Of a stretch of DNA of 64,000 nt, positions 41,600 to 50,208 are shown piece after piece. The stretch lies in the NCBI GenBank assembly GCA_963816685.1, contig CAWFMB010000018.1, positions 1 to 64,000 on the forward strand, given 5' to 3'. Source of the DNA: CAVYUC01 sp963816685. Lineage in GTDB: Bacteria; Bacteroidota; Bacteroidia; Bacteroidales; Prolixibacteraceae. Every line of letters starts with the position of its first letter. Position 1 is the stretch's first letter. Below the pieces are notes generated by a model that saw only the letters and a program-made list of their open reading frames with translations, had not been told where the DNA came from and searched no databases. The position numbers and the translations under genes are program-made.

Positions 41600-44086
41600 A
41601 TGGAAAACAATAGCAGCATATATCTTACTGATTTACAAAATAATGAAACCGCAGTAATTTCAAATGTCAACGGGCAGGGCGCTTTCCGAAAACGCATAAC
41701 CGAAATGGGTTTTGTAAAAGGGAAAACAGTGAAAGTGATTAAAAACGCCCCCCTTCAGGACCCCGTGGAATATGAAATTATGGGGTACAACATTTCGCTG
41801 CGAAGGAGCGAAGCTGCTCTTATTAAAGTTATTGCTGCCGGAATAGGACAAAATCCGTTACCTTCAATTTTCGGGGGAACATTGACCGATGAAATTGTAA
41901 AAGCCCCGGCCGCAGAGAAATCCAAAAAATTCAGCATTGCACTGGTGGGTAATCCCAATTGCGGAAAAACAACATTGTTCAATTATGCATCGGGTTCACA
42001 CGAAAGAGTGGGAAATTATGGCGGGGTAACTGTTGATGCAAAGGAAGGACAGCTAAAACATAACGGCTTTACATTGAACATTGTGGATTTACCCGGAACT
42101 TACTCTATTACAGAATATACTCCGGAAGAATTGTACGTGCGCAATCATCTCATCAATAACAAACCCGATGTTGTGGTGAATGTCATAGACGCCTCCAACC
42201 TTGAACGCAATCTTTTTCTCACAACACAGCTCATCGACATGAATATCAAAGTGGTGATCGCTTTAAACATGTACGACGAACTTGAACAAAAAGGGGTGGA
42301 ATTCCGCTACGAAGAACTGGGAAGGATGCTTGGTATTCCAGTTGTTCCAACCGTGGCGGTGAAACGAAAAGGAATTGACAATCTTATCGCTAAAGTAACT
42401 GAAGTCTATGAGGATAAAGATCCAATCCTGCGGCACGTACATATCAATTATGGCAATACAATCGAAGAATCGATTGCAAAAATTCAGGCGCTGATTAATA
42501 AAAATGAAGAAATTGTCAGTCAGTTTTCCACCCGATATCTTTCAATAAAATTAATTGAAAATGATACAACTACTCTTCAGTTATTAAAAAACTGCGCCAA
42601 TCGCAATGCAATTGCAGGACAGGCAAAAGCTGAAATCTACAGGCTTGAAAACGAATACAACGAAAATACGGAAACAATTATAACTGATGCAAAATACGGA
42701 TTTATTACCGGTGCCCTTCGCGAAACTTTAAGCAACAACGGGGAAAGTGAATTCGTAAAATATCGAAATGTCGACAATATCCTGACTCATAAAATCTGGG
42801 GATTCCCTGTATTTATCTTTTTTATGTGGCTCATGTTTCAGGCTACATTCACTGTTGGCAGTTATCCAATGAACTGGATTGATGCAGGGGTAAGTTCACT
42901 TGGAAGCCTTATCACCACAACCATGCCGGCCGGTGCACTGCGCGACCTCGTGGTAGATGGTATTATCGGCGGAGTAGGCGGCGTGATTATTTTCCTGCCC
43001 AACATCCTCATCCTGTTCTTTTTCATTTCCCTGATGGAAGATACAGGTTATATGGCGCGTGTTTCATTTATTATGGACCGGCTGATGCACAAAATCGGGT
43101 TACATGGCAAATCATTTATCCCGCTGCTGATGGGATTTGGATGCAATGTACCTGCAGTTATGGCTACACGAACACTCGGAAACCGGAAAGACCGGATTAT
43201 GACCATGCTGATAACACCATTCATGTCGTGCAGTGCGCGATTACCCGTTTACGTACTTATCATCTCCGCCTTCTTTGCCAAAAATCAGGGACTCGTTTTG
43301 TTTTCCATTTACTTTATTGGAATTTTAATTGCAATTCTCGTTGCACTGTTTCTGAAGAAAACCGTATTTTCAAAACAGGATGTTCCGTTTGTGATGGAAC
43401 TCCCGCCATACCGCATTCCCACGCTTAAAAATACAACATTGCATATGTGGCACAAAGGTTCGCAGTACCTGAAAAAAATGGGGACTTTTATTTTACTGGC
43501 CTCAATTTTAATCTGGGGATTGAGTTATTATCCCCGCCACGTGAATTATTCAACAGATTATGATGCGCAAATTGAAGCTGTTTCAACAAATTCAAGTCTT
43601 ACAAAAGCAGAAAAGCAATCACAAATTGCTGAAATGGAATTATCAAAAGCCTCCGAACGGCAGGAGAAATCGTATATCGGGCAGGTGGGCCATTTTATTG
43701 AACCTGCAATTGCGCCCCTCGGTTTCGACTGGAAAATTGGAATAAGCATTGTTACAGGACTTGCCGCTAAAGAAATTGTAGTGGGTTCAATGGGAATACT
43801 TTACCACGCAGGGATGGATGCAAGCGAAACATCAGGAAGTTTGATTGTTAAGCTTCAACAACAAGTGCATTCCGGAGGTAGCTGGAACGGAGAAAAAGTA
43901 TTTACTCCACTTGTAGCATTCGGATTCATGCTCTTTATATTGATTTATTTTCCATGTGTGGCTGTGATTGCCGCCATCAAAAAGGAATCCAACTGGAAGT
44001 GGGCGGTATTTGCAATGTTCTATACCACTGCCATTGCCTGGCTGGTTTCATTTTCCGTATACCAGGTGGGAACATTAATTTTTTAA
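41600..44086 (+). CDS. feoB: FeoA-FeoB fusion, ferrous iron transporter
   Basis: 828 residues from the ATG at 41600, which has a good AGGAG-type ribosome site; an in-frame ATG at 41546 lies inside the porin gene. Residues about 1-78 are a FeoA/SH3-like domain (MGFVKGKTVKVIKNAP). The FeoB G-domain follows, with G1 GNPNCGKTT (117-125), DLPGTYS (163-169) and NMYDE. About ten membrane helices carry the Gate motifs (LLMGFGCNVPAVMATRTL; FMSCSARLPVYVL) with conserved Cys. It imports Fe2+ across the inner membrane, driven or gated by nucleotide hydrolysis. FeoA-FeoB fusions are common in Bacteroidota. Confidence 0.97.
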   Translation: MENNSSIYLTDLQNNETAVISNVNGQGAFRKRITEMGFVKGKTVKVIKNAPLQDPVEYEIMGYNISLRRSEAALIKVIAAGIGQNPLPSIFGGTLTDEIVKAPAAEKSKKFSIALVGNPNCGKTTLFNYASGSHERVGNYGGVTVDAKEGQLKHNGFTLNIVDLPGTYSITEYTPEELYVRNHLINNKPDVVVNVIDASNLERNLFLTTQLIDMNIKVVIALNMYDELEQKGVEFRYEELGRMLGIPVVPTVAVKRKGIDNLIAKVTEVYEDKDPILRHVHINYGNTIEESIAKIQALINKNEEIVSQFSTRYLSIKLIENDTTTLQLLKNCANRNAIAGQAKAEIYRLENEYNENTETIITDAKYGFITGALRETLSNNGESEFVKYRNVDNILTHKIWGFPVFIFFMWLMFQATFTVGSYPMNWIDAGVSSLGSLITTTMPAGALRDLVVDGIIGGVGGVIIFLPNILILFFFISLMEDTGYMARVSFIMDRLMHKIGLHGKSFIPLLMGFGCNVPAVMATRTLGNRKDRIMTMLITPFMSCSARLPVYVLIISAFFAKNQGLVLFSIYFIGILIAILVALFLKKTVFSKQDVPFVMELPPYRIPTLKNTTLHMWHKGSQYLKKMGTFILLASILIWGLSYYPRHVNYSTDYDAQIEAVSTNSSLTKAEKQSQIAEMELSKASERQEKSYIGQVGHFIEPAIAPLGFDWKIGISIVTGLAAKEIVVGSMGILYHAGMDASETSGSLIVKLQQQVHSGGSWNGEKVFTPLVAFGFMLFILIYFPCVAVIAAIKKESNWKWAVFAMFYTTAIAWLVSFSVYQVGTLIF

Positions 44087-44096
44087 ATTTATTGTT

Positions 44097-44324
44097 ATGA
44101 TACAGAATATATTAGCTTTAATTGTTGTTTTTATAGCTGCCATTATTTCAATTTACTGGGTGGTAAAAAGCCTGATGACAAACAAATCTTCAGGCTGCCA
44201 TGGATGTACTGCATGTGAGCCTAAAAATTTCAGCAAGATGAAAATAGATAAAAGCAAGCTTCGTTCTGCAACCTGGGAGCCCCGGGTCAGAAATTTCAGA
44301 TTGAGTGCTCCGGATAATGGATAA
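44097..44324 (+). CDS. FeoB-associated Cys-rich membrane protein
   Basis: 75 residues: one N-terminal membrane helix (LALIVVFIAAIISIYWVV) and a Cys cluster, CHGCTAC (C-x2-C-x2-C). It lies 10 bp after feoB. This small protein family regularly accompanies feoB in Bacteroidota and may serve as a FeoC-like partner or iron-handling subunit. The extended C-terminus (KIDKSKLRSATWEPR) is less typical. Confidence 0.88.
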   Translation: MIQNILALIVVFIAAIISIYWVVKSLMTNKSSGCHGCTACEPKNFSKMKIDKSKLRSATWEPRVRNFRLSAPDNG

Positions 44325-44384
44325 TCAGTCTTTTAAGCTTTGAACTTTGGGGATTTATTTTATGAATGAGTTACAACCTGATGG

Positions 44385-44477
44385 CTAAAAAGGAAATATC
44401 GAATATCGAATAAGGAATAATAAATCAAGAAGGTAAAGCAGGAAACATTTTTTGAATTCAAAATAAATTAGTACCAC
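44385..44477. repeat. ATCGAATATCGAATAAGG word array, reverse orientation
   Basis: Words matching the 18.4-18.8 kb arrays on the opposite strand. The closing block GCAGGAAACATTTT...GAATTCAAAA...TTAGTACCAC also precedes copy D. Confidence 0.65.
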
Positions 44478-44732
44478 GAATCTTTTCCCCTCCTTTAACT
44501 CCGTTTACACCTTGTTTTTTCCCCGTTTGGGGGAAATGGTCAGTTCAGTGACACTCAAATTACAGGAATAAAATGAACTGTAATTTGGAAGTGGAACTAA
44601 TCCCGATTATTCATCGGGGCGTAAGGAATTGCGGGGAGGGCGACCAAAGGGGTTTCAAGGAGGGGTCGGTTGAAGTCCTGCAGCACACTTGTGGTAATAA
44701 AAAGTCATGCGGACGAGGCCGGGGGTGGTTCT
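44478..44732 (-). repeat. ~255-bp hairpin-rich dispersed repeat, copy C
   Basis: Inverse orientation of copies A and B, nearly identical, and all three hairpins kept. Beyond its end the sequence AATCACCTTTATAATTAAAGCT corresponds to the left flank of copy B. Confidence 0.9.
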
Positions 44733-44739
44733 AAATGTT

Positions 44740-45090
44740 CAGCATTAATCACCTTTATAATTAAAGCTCCAAACCACAAGCTACCAGCCACTAGCTATGT
44801 TATTAATATTAGTGGGTAAAAAAGGAACTGTAGAATATCGAATAAGAAATAATAAATCAGAAAGGTGAAGAAAGGCATGTAGAATATCGAATAAGCCCGT
44901 CTGAATGGACGGACAGGGAATAACAAATCAGGAAGGAAATGTAAAATATCGAATAAGGAATAAGGAATAAGGAAGGTGAAGAAAGGAATATCGAATGTCG
45001 AATAAGCCCGTCTGAATTGACGGACAGAATCAGGAATCAGGAAGGTGAGGCAGGAAACATTTTATGAATTCAAAACAAATTAGTACCACG
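44740..45090. repeat. Word arrays with CCGTC hairpins, reverse orientation
   Basis: GCCCGTCTGAATGGACGG and GCCCGTCTGAATTGACGG hairpins, each beside GAATATCGAATAAG words. The order mirrors the blocks at 18.65-18.86 kb. Confidence 0.75.
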
Positions 45091-45339
45091 AATCTTTTCC
45101 CCTCCTTTAACTCCGTTTACACCTTGTTTTTTCCCCGTTTGGGGGAAATGGTCAGTTCAGTGACACTCAAATTACAGGAAAAATGAACTGTAATTTGGAA
45201 GTGGAACTAATCCCGATTATTCATCGGGGCGTAAGGAATTGCGGGGAGGGCGACCAAAGGGGTTTCAAGGAGGGGTCGGTTGAAGTCCTTCAGCAAACTT
45301 GTGGTAAATAAAATCATGCGGACGAAACCGGGGGTGGTT
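45091..45339 (-). repeat. ~255-bp hairpin-rich dispersed repeat, copy D
   Basis: Direct repeat of copy C 613 bp away. It has a short deletion within the ATTACAG/CTGTAAT loop and a changed last base (GGTTA instead of GGTTC). The stems are preserved. Confidence 0.9.
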
Positions 45340-45535
45340 AAGCTGTTTTTATCTTAGGAAAGTTTTAACCATTGCTGTCCGGCTGAATGAAAAAGAGGAA
45401 CAAAGGAATATCGAAAAAGGAAGGTGAAGAAATTATAATTTAACCCTCGATCCTTTAACCCGAAACCCGAAACTCTCTTTTCTTTAAACTTTGAACTCCG
45501 AACTCTCCTTAACTTTAAACTCTTACATTTGAAAT
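45340..45535. repeat. Decayed word array upstream of the que operon
   Basis: CTGTCCGGCTGA at about 45375, and CGAAACCCGAAACTC and TTTAAACTTTGAACTCCG words to about 45530. No gene. Confidence 0.6.
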
Positions 45536-45541
45536 CTTTTT

Positions 45542-45549
45542 TATATTTG
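45542..45549 (+). promoter_or_regulatory. -7 element of the queuosine operon
   Basis: TATATTTG, a full TAnnTTTG match. Transcription would start about 10-15 bp before the pseudoknot at 45569, giving a short riboswitch leader. Confidence 0.6.
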
Positions 45550-45568
45550 CAGCCAGGATAAATGAACA

Positions 45569-45599
45569 ACGTGTGCTTGATAACCACGTAAAAAACAAG
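45569..45599 (+). promoter_or_regulatory. preQ1-I riboswitch aptamer
   Basis: The leader folds as an H-type pseudoknot. P1 is ACGTG (45569-45573) with CACGT (45585-45589). P2 is loop CTTG (45576-45579) with 3' tail CAAG (45596-45599). The joining loop ATAAC ends in the C expected to pair with the ligand, and an A6 strand (45590-45595) fills the groove. This is the arrangement of the Bacillus and Thermoanaerobacter preQ1-I aptamers. The tail ends four bases before the ATG of a queuosine-precursor transporter gene, so ligand binding would hide the ribosome entry site and repress translation. Confidence 0.87.
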
Positions 45600-45603
45600 T
45601 GAA

Positions 45604-46284
45604 ATGAAGAATAAAGTCTCTGTATTGTTTATGCTGGTGGGTATACTTTTCGCAGCCTGCCTTTTAATCTCAAATATTCTTGCCTCCAAAATTATGATGA
45701 TTGGTCCGTGGGCGGCGCCTGCCGGCGTTCTTGTTTTTCCGCTGGCATACATCATTAACGATGTGATTACCGAAGTATGGGGATACGGAAAAGCGCGGCT
45801 GATTATCTGGGCCGGATTTGCTGTAAACCTGCTTGCAGTTTTATTTTTTAGTATGGGTATTACAGTAAATTCCGCTCCTTTTTGGACAGGACAGGAAGCA
45901 TTTGCTGCCACTCTTGGAAATACTCCGCGCATTGTGGCAGCCAGTTTATCGGCCTATCTGCTTGGATCATTTCTGAATGCATTCATCATGAGTAAATTTA
46001 AGATCATTACCAATGGGAAAGGCTTTTCTGTGCGTGCGGTCATATCCACTCTGGCAGGCGAAGGTGCCGATTCCATCCTGTTCATCACCATTGCTTTTGC
46101 AGGAATATTTCCGGTAAAAACACTGCTTGTAATGATTTTAACCCAAGCCCTGATTAAAACTATATTCGAAGTGGCCGTCCTTCCTTTAACAGTTTTAGTC
46201 GTAAAAAAAGTAAAAAAAGCAGAAGGAGAGGATACTTTCGATTATTCCATGTCATACAATCCATTTAGTCTGAAGGAAGTTTAA
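45604..46284 (+). CDS. yhhQ: Queuosine precursor transporter, YhhQ/VUT family
   Basis: 226 residues with six or more membrane helices. Family landmarks include an N-terminal ACLLISNILASKI, FPLAYIINDVITEVWGYGKAR, and AGEGADSILFITIAFAG near residue 150. Members import preQ0/preQ1 or related 7-deazaguanine precursors. Here the gene lies directly behind a preQ1-type riboswitch and 1 bp before queC, which supports that substrate class. The operon has the late steps (QueC and QueF), while queD and queE are not in the window. Confidence 0.92.
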   Translation: MKNKVSVLFMLVGILFAACLLISNILASKIMMIGPWAAPAGVLVFPLAYIINDVITEVWGYGKARLIIWAGFAVNLLAVLFFSMGITVNSAPFWTGQEAFAATLGNTPRIVAASLSAYLLGSFLNAFIMSKFKIITNGKGFSVRAVISTLAGEGADSILFITIAFAGIFPVKTLLVMILTQALIKTIFEVAVLPLTVLVVKKVKKAEGEDTFDYSMSYNPFSLKEV

Positions 46285-46285
46285 A

Positions 46286-46954
46286 ATGAAACAGGAAAAA
46301 GCACTGGTACTTTTTTCAGGAGGACAGGATTCCACCACCTGTTTGTATTGGGCCAAAAACAGATTTGCTGAAGTAGAAACAGTTTCTTTTGACTATGGGC
46401 AACGCCACCGCTCAGAACTTTTAGCTGCTCAGGAAATTGCCAGACATGCGGGCGTTTCTTTCCGGGTGCTGAAACTGGATCTGTTATCCGAAATTACTTC
46501 CAATGCCCTTACATCGCCGGGGATTGAACCGGAAAAGGAAAAACCGGCAAACCGGCCACCCAATACTCTGGTGGAAGGTCGCAATATGTTGTTTATGACC
46601 TATGCCGCAATTCTGGCCAAATCAAAAGAAATTCATCATCTGGTTACCGGTGCGGGACAGGCAGATTACAGCGGCTATCCCGATTGCAGAAACGATTTCT
46701 TTAAAGCACTTAACCAAACCTTAAACCTGTCAATGGACTTTGAATATGCCATTCATACGCCGCTGATGTGGAAAAATAAGGTTGAAATATGGCAACTGGC
46801 CGATGAACTGGGGGTGTTTGATATTGTTAGGAATAATACAGTGACCTGCTACAACGGGATTACCGGAGAAGGATGCGGTGAATGTCCATCCTGCCTGCTT
46901 CGAAACAACGGATTAAACAATTATTTAAAAAGCAAACACAATGAGCAAATTTGA
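46286..46954 (+). CDS. queC: 7-cyano-7-deazaguanine (preQ0) synthase
   Basis: 222 residues of the usual length. The ATP-binding PP-loop is LFSGGQDSTTCL (about 9-20). The zinc site is CYNGITGEGCGECPSC near residues 188-203 (C-x9-C-x2-C-x2-C). QueC converts 7-carboxy-7-deazaguanine to preQ0 using ATP and ammonia. It overlaps queF by 14 nt, so translation is coupled. Confidence 0.97.
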   Translation: MKQEKALVLFSGGQDSTTCLYWAKNRFAEVETVSFDYGQRHRSELLAAQEIARHAGVSFRVLKLDLLSEITSNALTSPGIEPEKEKPANRPPNTLVEGRNMLFMTYAAILAKSKEIHHLVTGAGQADYSGYPDCRNDFFKALNQTLNLSMDFEYAIHTPLMWKNKVEIWQLADELGVFDIVRNNTVTCYNGITGEGCGECPSCLLRNNGLNNYLKSKHNEQI

Positions 46955-47411
46955 ACACCTTGGTAAAAAAACAGAATATACATTTGAATACAAGGCCGAA
47001 TTACTTGAAGCTTTCGATAACAAACATCCCGACAATGACTACTTTGTAAAATTCAACTGTCCGGAATTTACCACCCTCTGCCCCATTACAGGTCAGCCCG
47101 ATTTTGCAACGATCTATTTGAGTTATATCCCCGGAAAAAAACTTGTGGAAAGCAAAAGCATCAAACTCTACCTCTTCAGTTTCAGGAATCACGGATCTTT
47201 TCATGAGGATTGCGTGAATATTATCATGAAAGATTTGATTGCATTGCTCGAACCCAAATACATTGAAGTTTGGGGCAAATTCCTTCCCCGTGGTGGCCTC
47301 AGTATTGATCCATACTGTAATTACGGCCAACCCGGAACAAAATTTGAAGAACTTGCATGGCACCGGATGCAAAACCACGACATGGCACCGGAGAAGGTGG
47401 ATAACCGTTAA
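46941..47411 (+). CDS. queF: preQ0 reductase (NADPH-dependent 7-cyano-7-deazaguanine reductase)
   Basis: 156 residues: the short, single-domain (type I) QueF. The catalytic Cys lies in TTLCPITGQPDFAT (about residue 47). The QueF motif follows as ESKSIKLYLFSFRNHGSFHED, quoted here only as ESKSIKLYLFSF and FHED. It reduces preQ0 to preQ1, the ligand of the upstream riboswitch, so the operon has an evident feedback loop. Type I enzymes act as decamer-like T-fold assemblies. Confidence 0.97.
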   Translation: MSKFEHLGKKTEYTFEYKAELLEAFDNKHPDNDYFVKFNCPEFTTLCPITGQPDFATIYLSYIPGKKLVESKSIKLYLFSFRNHGSFHEDCVNIIMKDLIALLEPKYIEVWGKFLPRGGLSIDPYCNYGQPGTKFEELAWHRMQNHDMAPEKVDNR

Positions 47412-47574
47412 AAGATCAAGTTCAGGCATTCAGTTCGGAAACATAATCACCACATTTTCTGCAGAAAGAAAAATCCCAAAACATGTTTAAAAATATGTGA
47501 CAAAAGTCATGGAATTGCCAATTTGTTATTAAATTAGCCCGAAATCAATTAATCTTAAACTTAAAAATAACAAA

Positions 47575-49215
47575 ATGCTACAATTCATTAAAAACAATGA
47601 TGCTCTGGGAGCAGTTAACCGGGGCATTCCATGCGAATCAGGATTATGTACACTATGTCTTTCAGATTGCAAAGGAAAATGTGAAACCTGGCTTTCATGC
47701 CTTGAAGGTCGTAAAATGCTTTATCCCCGCAGCTTTGGACATTCAACATCAGGGGCGAGTCATATTACAGCGGTTGGCGCCGGTTACCATGGTTTGCGGA
47801 TCCAGGGATATGCATACGGTTCAAAAGGAATGCCGTCGAATCTTACTGATGACCCGGATGATTGTATTTTCACCAATGTAAACATTGAAACCGAATTCGG
47901 TAACGAACTCAAAACCAAATGCAGGGTACCCATAATGACAGGCGCTTTGGGTTCTACTTTTATAGCCGCCAAATACTGGCCTTCGTTTGCTGTTGGAGCA
48001 GCATTGGCGGGTTTTCCAATTGTTGTGGGTGAAAATGTGGTTGGAGTGGACAAGGAATCGCAGCTTGAAAAAGGACGGATTAAGTCAGCACCTGAACTGG
48101 AGCGGCGTATTGAATATTTTATGCGGTATTACGATGGTTATGGCGCTATAATTATTCAGATGAATGTGGAAGATACACGTAATGGCGTTGCAGAATACCT
48201 GATTGAAAAATACGGAAACGATGTAATCATCGAATTGAAATGGGGACAAGGGGCCAAGGATATTGGCGGCGAAATCCAGGTAACCAGCCTTGAGTATGCA
48301 CAATTTCTGAAGGATCGCGGATATATCGTTGATCCCAATCCCTACAATCCTGTGGTAATAAAAGGATATGAAAACCGTGCTGTGACTTCATTTGCCCGCC
48401 ACAGCCGTATGGGTGCCACCAACAAGCACTCCACAGATGCAGTACGCGAGGATTTCATGAACAGTGTGGCTTACCTTCGCAAGCTTGGATTCAAACGCAT
48501 TACATTGAAAACAGGTGCTTACGGGATGGAAAACCTTGCAATGGCCATCCGTTACTCTGCTGATGCAAAACTTGATCTTCTGACTATTGATGGTGCAGGT
48601 GGTGGCACAGGAATGAGCCCGTGGAACATGATGCAACACTGGGGTATTCCTTCGCTGGCACTGCATTCAAAAGCTTACGAATATTGCAAAATTCTTGAAA
48701 AACAGGGACTCAAAGTTCCCGATATTTCCTTTGCCGGAGGATTTGCACGCGAAGATCATCTGTTTAAAGCGCTCTCACTGGGTGCACCTTTTGCTAAACT
48801 TGTATGCCTTGGCCGTGCACCTATGATTGCCGGTTTTCTTGGAAGCAACATCGAAGCGACTTTTCACCCCGAGCGGAAAGCTGAACTTAGCGGACATTGG
48901 GAAAAACTACCCGCTTCTGTTACAGAATACGGAATCTATCCGGAAGAAATTTTTGCAGAGTGGGAAACTGTAAAAAATAAAGTAGGCGAAAATGAAATGA
49001 AAAATATTCCGTTTGGAGCAGTCGCAATGGTAGGTTATGCCGATAAACTTGCGGGTGGTCTTCAACAGTTTATGGCCGGTGCGCGTAAATTCAGGTTAAG
49101 TGAACTTGATCGAAATGATCTGATTTCGGCAAACCGTGAAACAGAAGAAATTTCAAAGATACCATTCATGACCGAAGCACTGGATGAAGAGGCAAAATCG
49201 ATTTTAATCGGATAA
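47575..49215 (+). CDS. FMN-binding glutamate-synthase-like protein
   Basis: 546 residues. Residues about 110-500 correspond to the central/FMN (beta/alpha)8 domain of glutamate synthase large subunit (IELKWGQGAKDIGGE, LLTIDGAGGGTGMSPW, ISFAGGFAREDHLFKAL, LGRAPMIAG). The glutaminase domain is missing. The N-terminus has CESGLCTLCLSDCKGKC (residues about 20-36), a dense Cys cluster that could bind an Fe-S centre. Relatives include archaeal-type GltB2 and other FMN enzymes of unknown substrate. It follows the que operon at 163 bp and has a strong terminator behind it. No gltD partner is adjacent. Confidence 0.88.
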   Translation: MLQFIKNNDALGAVNRGIPCESGLCTLCLSDCKGKCETWLSCLEGRKMLYPRSFGHSTSGASHITAVGAGYHGLRIQGYAYGSKGMPSNLTDDPDDCIFTNVNIETEFGNELKTKCRVPIMTGALGSTFIAAKYWPSFAVGAALAGFPIVVGENVVGVDKESQLEKGRIKSAPELERRIEYFMRYYDGYGAIIIQMNVEDTRNGVAEYLIEKYGNDVIIELKWGQGAKDIGGEIQVTSLEYAQFLKDRGYIVDPNPYNPVVIKGYENRAVTSFARHSRMGATNKHSTDAVREDFMNSVAYLRKLGFKRITLKTGAYGMENLAMAIRYSADAKLDLLTIDGAGGGTGMSPWNMMQHWGIPSLALHSKAYEYCKILEKQGLKVPDISFAGGFAREDHLFKALSLGAPFAKLVCLGRAPMIAGFLGSNIEATFHPERKAELSGHWEKLPASVTEYGIYPEEIFAEWETVKNKVGENEMKNIPFGAVAMVGYADKLAGGLQQFMAGARKFRLSELDRNDLISANRETEEISKIPFMTEALDEEAKSILIG

Positions 49216-49231
49216 AAAGTAAAAAAACAGT

Positions 49232-49266
49232 AAGGAATGACACTCACCGGGTGTCATTCCTTTTTT
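49232..49266. terminator. Strong bidirectional terminator
   Basis: AAGGAATGACAC (49232-49243) pairs with GTGTCATTCCTT (49251-49262), with a 7-nt loop, followed by TTTT. A preceding A-run (49220-49227) serves the opposite strand. Convergent genes end on both sides. Confidence 0.95.
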
Positions 49267-49311
49267 CCGGTATCCGGAACGTTGAATTTTAAACATTAAA
49301 CCCGTAAATCT

Positions 49312-50208
49312 TCAGGCATTCTTTAGCTTTTCGATATCCATTTTCTTCATTTGAAGCATGGCTTTCATCACTCTGCCTGCTTTTTCGGTATCAGAATTTG
49401 AAAGTAATCCGGGTAATATTTCGGGAACGATTTGCCAGGAAATGCCAAATTTATCTTTTATCCAGCCGCACCATTCCGCTTCGGGAACGGCAGACAATTT
49501 TTCGGATAGATAATCTATCTCTTCCTGATTCCGGCAGTTTACGATAAATGATATTGCTTCGTTGAAATTAAAATGATGTTCAAGGGCGCTGTCCATAGAC
49601 GCAAATCGTTGTCCTTCCAGCACAAATTCCGCATGTTTTACAGTCCCCTCATCTACAGCACTTTCTTCTTTTGTATAGCGGTTAATGTTATCCACCGACG
49701 AATTTTTAAATACCGAAGTGTAGAGTTGCATTGCTTCTTCCGCTTTTCCGCAGACATCGCCAACGAACATCAGTGTGGGTATGATTTTTTGTTTTATTTC
49801 CCAGTCTCCCATATACATCAACTGCCACGAGAGGCCAAATTTATCCTGAAACCACACATACCATTCGCTAAACGGGTATTTGTCGAGCGGCATAAACACA
49901 GAACCTCCTTCACCAAGTATTTTATATTTTTCATTCACTTCCTCTTTTGTTTTGCAGGCAACAAAAAGGGAAACAGCCGGTGTAAAACTGAAAGCCGGGC
50001 CTCCGTTCAGTCCAAGAAAAGATTGTCCTTCCAACTGAAATTCAATCGTCAAAACGCTTCCAACCGGCATTCCGGCAGGCTTTGCTGACGCTTCATCGTA
50101 AAGGGCGATACGACCTGTCCCTGTATTATTGAATGCTGAAGTATAAAGCTGCACAGCTTCTTCAGCATGATTATTGAACCAAAGGCAGGGTGTTATTTTA
50201 TCACTCAT
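49312..50208 (-). CDS. Two-domain PhnB/VOC-type protein
   Basis: 298 residues made of two 3-dmu-9_3-mt (PhnB-like) halves: TPCLWFNNHAEEAVQLYTSAF (quoted as CLWFNNHAEEAVQLY) and TLMFVGDVCGKAEEAMQLYTS (quoted as CGKAEEAMQLY). Each half ends with a WxxDKFGxSWQ block. Members of this VOC group bind a metal or small ligands, but most have no known reaction. The start overlaps the previous gene by 4 nt (ATGA), so it is the last gene of a three-gene operon. Confidence 0.88.
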   Translation of the reverse strand: MSDKITPCLWFNNHAEEAVQLYTSAFNNTGTGRIALYDEASAKPAGMPVGSVLTIEFQLEGQSFLGLNGGPAFSFTPAVSLFVACKTKEEVNEKYKILGEGGSVFMPLDKYPFSEWYVWFQDKFGLSWQLMYMGDWEIKQKIIPTLMFVGDVCGKAEEAMQLYTSVFKNSSVDNINRYTKEESAVDEGTVKHAEFVLEGQRFASMDSALEHHFNFNEAISFIVNCRNQEEIDYLSEKLSAVPEAEWCGWIKDKFGISWQIVPEILPGLLSNSDTEKAGRVMKAMLQMKKMDIEKLKNA

